From Legionellaceae bacterium (GTDB taxonomy: Bacteria > Pseudomonadota > Gammaproteobacteria > Legionellales > Legionellaceae), in the NCBI GenBank assembly GCA_947470005.1, contig CANISA010000096.1, positions 1-6,177 on the forward strand: a stretch of DNA of 6,177 nucleotides, given 5' to 3'. Both the position numbers and the translations under genes were made by a program. How positions within the stretch are numbered: position 1 is the stretch's first letter; each line of letters starts with the position of its first letter. Shown one piece after another: positions 5,648 to 6,177 of the stretch. The notes beneath the pieces were generated by a model. It saw only the letters and a program-made list of their open reading frames with translations, was not told the DNA's origin and ran no database searches.

Positions 5648-6177
5648 ATGAGTGTGAAGAAAACGTATCTGCATCGGGTTGTTGAACCAGGTGTGTTTCG
5701 TGCTTACGATATTCGTGGCATTGTTGGTCAGCAGTTGGATGAAGATGGCTTTTACAGCATCGGACAAGCGTTGGCATGCCGATTACACGCGTTAGACCGG
5801 ACGGATATGGTGATCGCACGCGATGGTCGCTTGAGTAGCGAAAGCCTCGCGCTGGCGCTGAAGCAAGGGTTGTTAGACAGTGGTGTGAACGTGGTCGACC
5901 TCGGAGCCGTGGCCACACCGGTGATGTACTATGCTACGCATGAAACAGGTATCGATAGCGGCGTGATGGTCACCGGCAGTCATAATCCGGCTGATTACAA
6001 TGGCATTAAAATGGTGCTTGCGGGTACGACACTTGCGCACGCAGAGATTGCTTTATTGTATGAACTGGTGAGAACGAATCAAACCATGATGGGGCAGGGG
6101 CAATCAACGCATCTGGATCTCATTGACGCTTATGTTCGCCGGATTGTTCAAGACATTAAATTGGACCGCCCATTACG
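5648..6177 (+). CDS. algC: Phosphomannomutase/phosphoglucomutase, AlgC type, 3' part outside the window
   Basis: This enzyme of the alpha-D-phosphohexomutase superfamily interconverts mannose or glucose 6-phosphate and 1-phosphate, feeding GDP-mannose and UDP-glucose for lipopolysaccharide core and exopolysaccharide. The window holds 176 complete codons of an enzyme that is about 460 residues long in Pseudomonas, so only domain 1 and the beginning of domain 2 are seen. Motifs are FRAYDIRG (17-24), RDGR (58-61) and TGSHNP (109-114) with phosphorylated catalytic Ser111. Gly before that Ser, FRAYDIRG and DYNGIK point to the AlgC branch over GlmM, which has different flanking residues. The gene abuts dut (TAAATG) and is probably its co-transcribed partner. 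The frame is open to the right edge. Confidence 0.95.
   Translation, partial: MSVKKTYLHRVVEPGVFRAYDIRGIVGQQLDEDGFYSIGQALACRLHALDRTDMVIARDGRLSSESLALALKQGLLDSGVNVVDLGAVATPVMYYATHETGIDSGVMVTGSHNPADYNGIKMVLAGTTLAHAEIALLYELVRTNQTMMGQGQSTHLDLIDAYVRRIVQDIKLDRPL

Noticed and set aside
5555..5918. Antisense frames over the dut/algC junction
   Set aside because: They are opposite strongly conserved dUTPase and AlgC motifs. They are chance open frames.

Overview
The window looks like ordinary chromosomal DNA from a gammaproteobacterium. The 5S rRNA fragment, the dUTPase and the CoaBC protein all read like their Escherichia coli counterparts. However, the gene after dut is an AlgC-type phosphomannomutase/phosphoglucomutase, as in Pseudomonas, not slmA as in E. 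coli. Base composition is moderate. The genus cannot be fixed from the sequence alone. All genes lie on the + strand and fall into three blocks.

Block 1 (1-149) is the 3' end of an rRNA operon: a 5S rRNA gene cut by the left edge of the window, followed by a strong intrinsic terminator.

Block 2 (199-3204) is a compact three-gene operon for an ABC-2 type exporter. It encodes a lipoprotein membrane-fusion adaptor of the HlyD/YbhG kind, a single-domain ATPase and one ABC-2 permease, with both junctions overlapping. By analogy with E. coli YbhGFSR and RbbA/YhhJ/YhiI, the permease and ATPase would form homodimers in the inner membrane, and the adaptor would bridge to a TolC-like channel encoded elsewhere. 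The substrate is unknown.

Block 3 (3328-6177) is a housekeeping metabolic operon: riboflavin synthase (divergent), coaBC (CoA biosynthesis), dut (dUTPase) and the 5' part of algC. Junctions are a 4-bp overlap, a 13-bp overlap and a direct abutment. The coaBC-dut-algC order is a known gammaproteobacterial arrangement. A riboflavin synthase gene translationally coupled to coaBC is the less usual part, and is suggestive because the CoaC half of CoaBC uses FMN.

The two gaps between genes (150-198 and 3205-3327) are both short. Each holds a plausible -10 element (TATACT) but only a weak -35. No mobile element, CRISPR array, tRNA or phage gene was seen. I did not find a clearly undescribed system. 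The points most worth checking are the riboflavin synthase substitutions, the degenerate TolC-contact motif and CxxC pair in the adaptor, and a paired change in loop E of the 5S rRNA.
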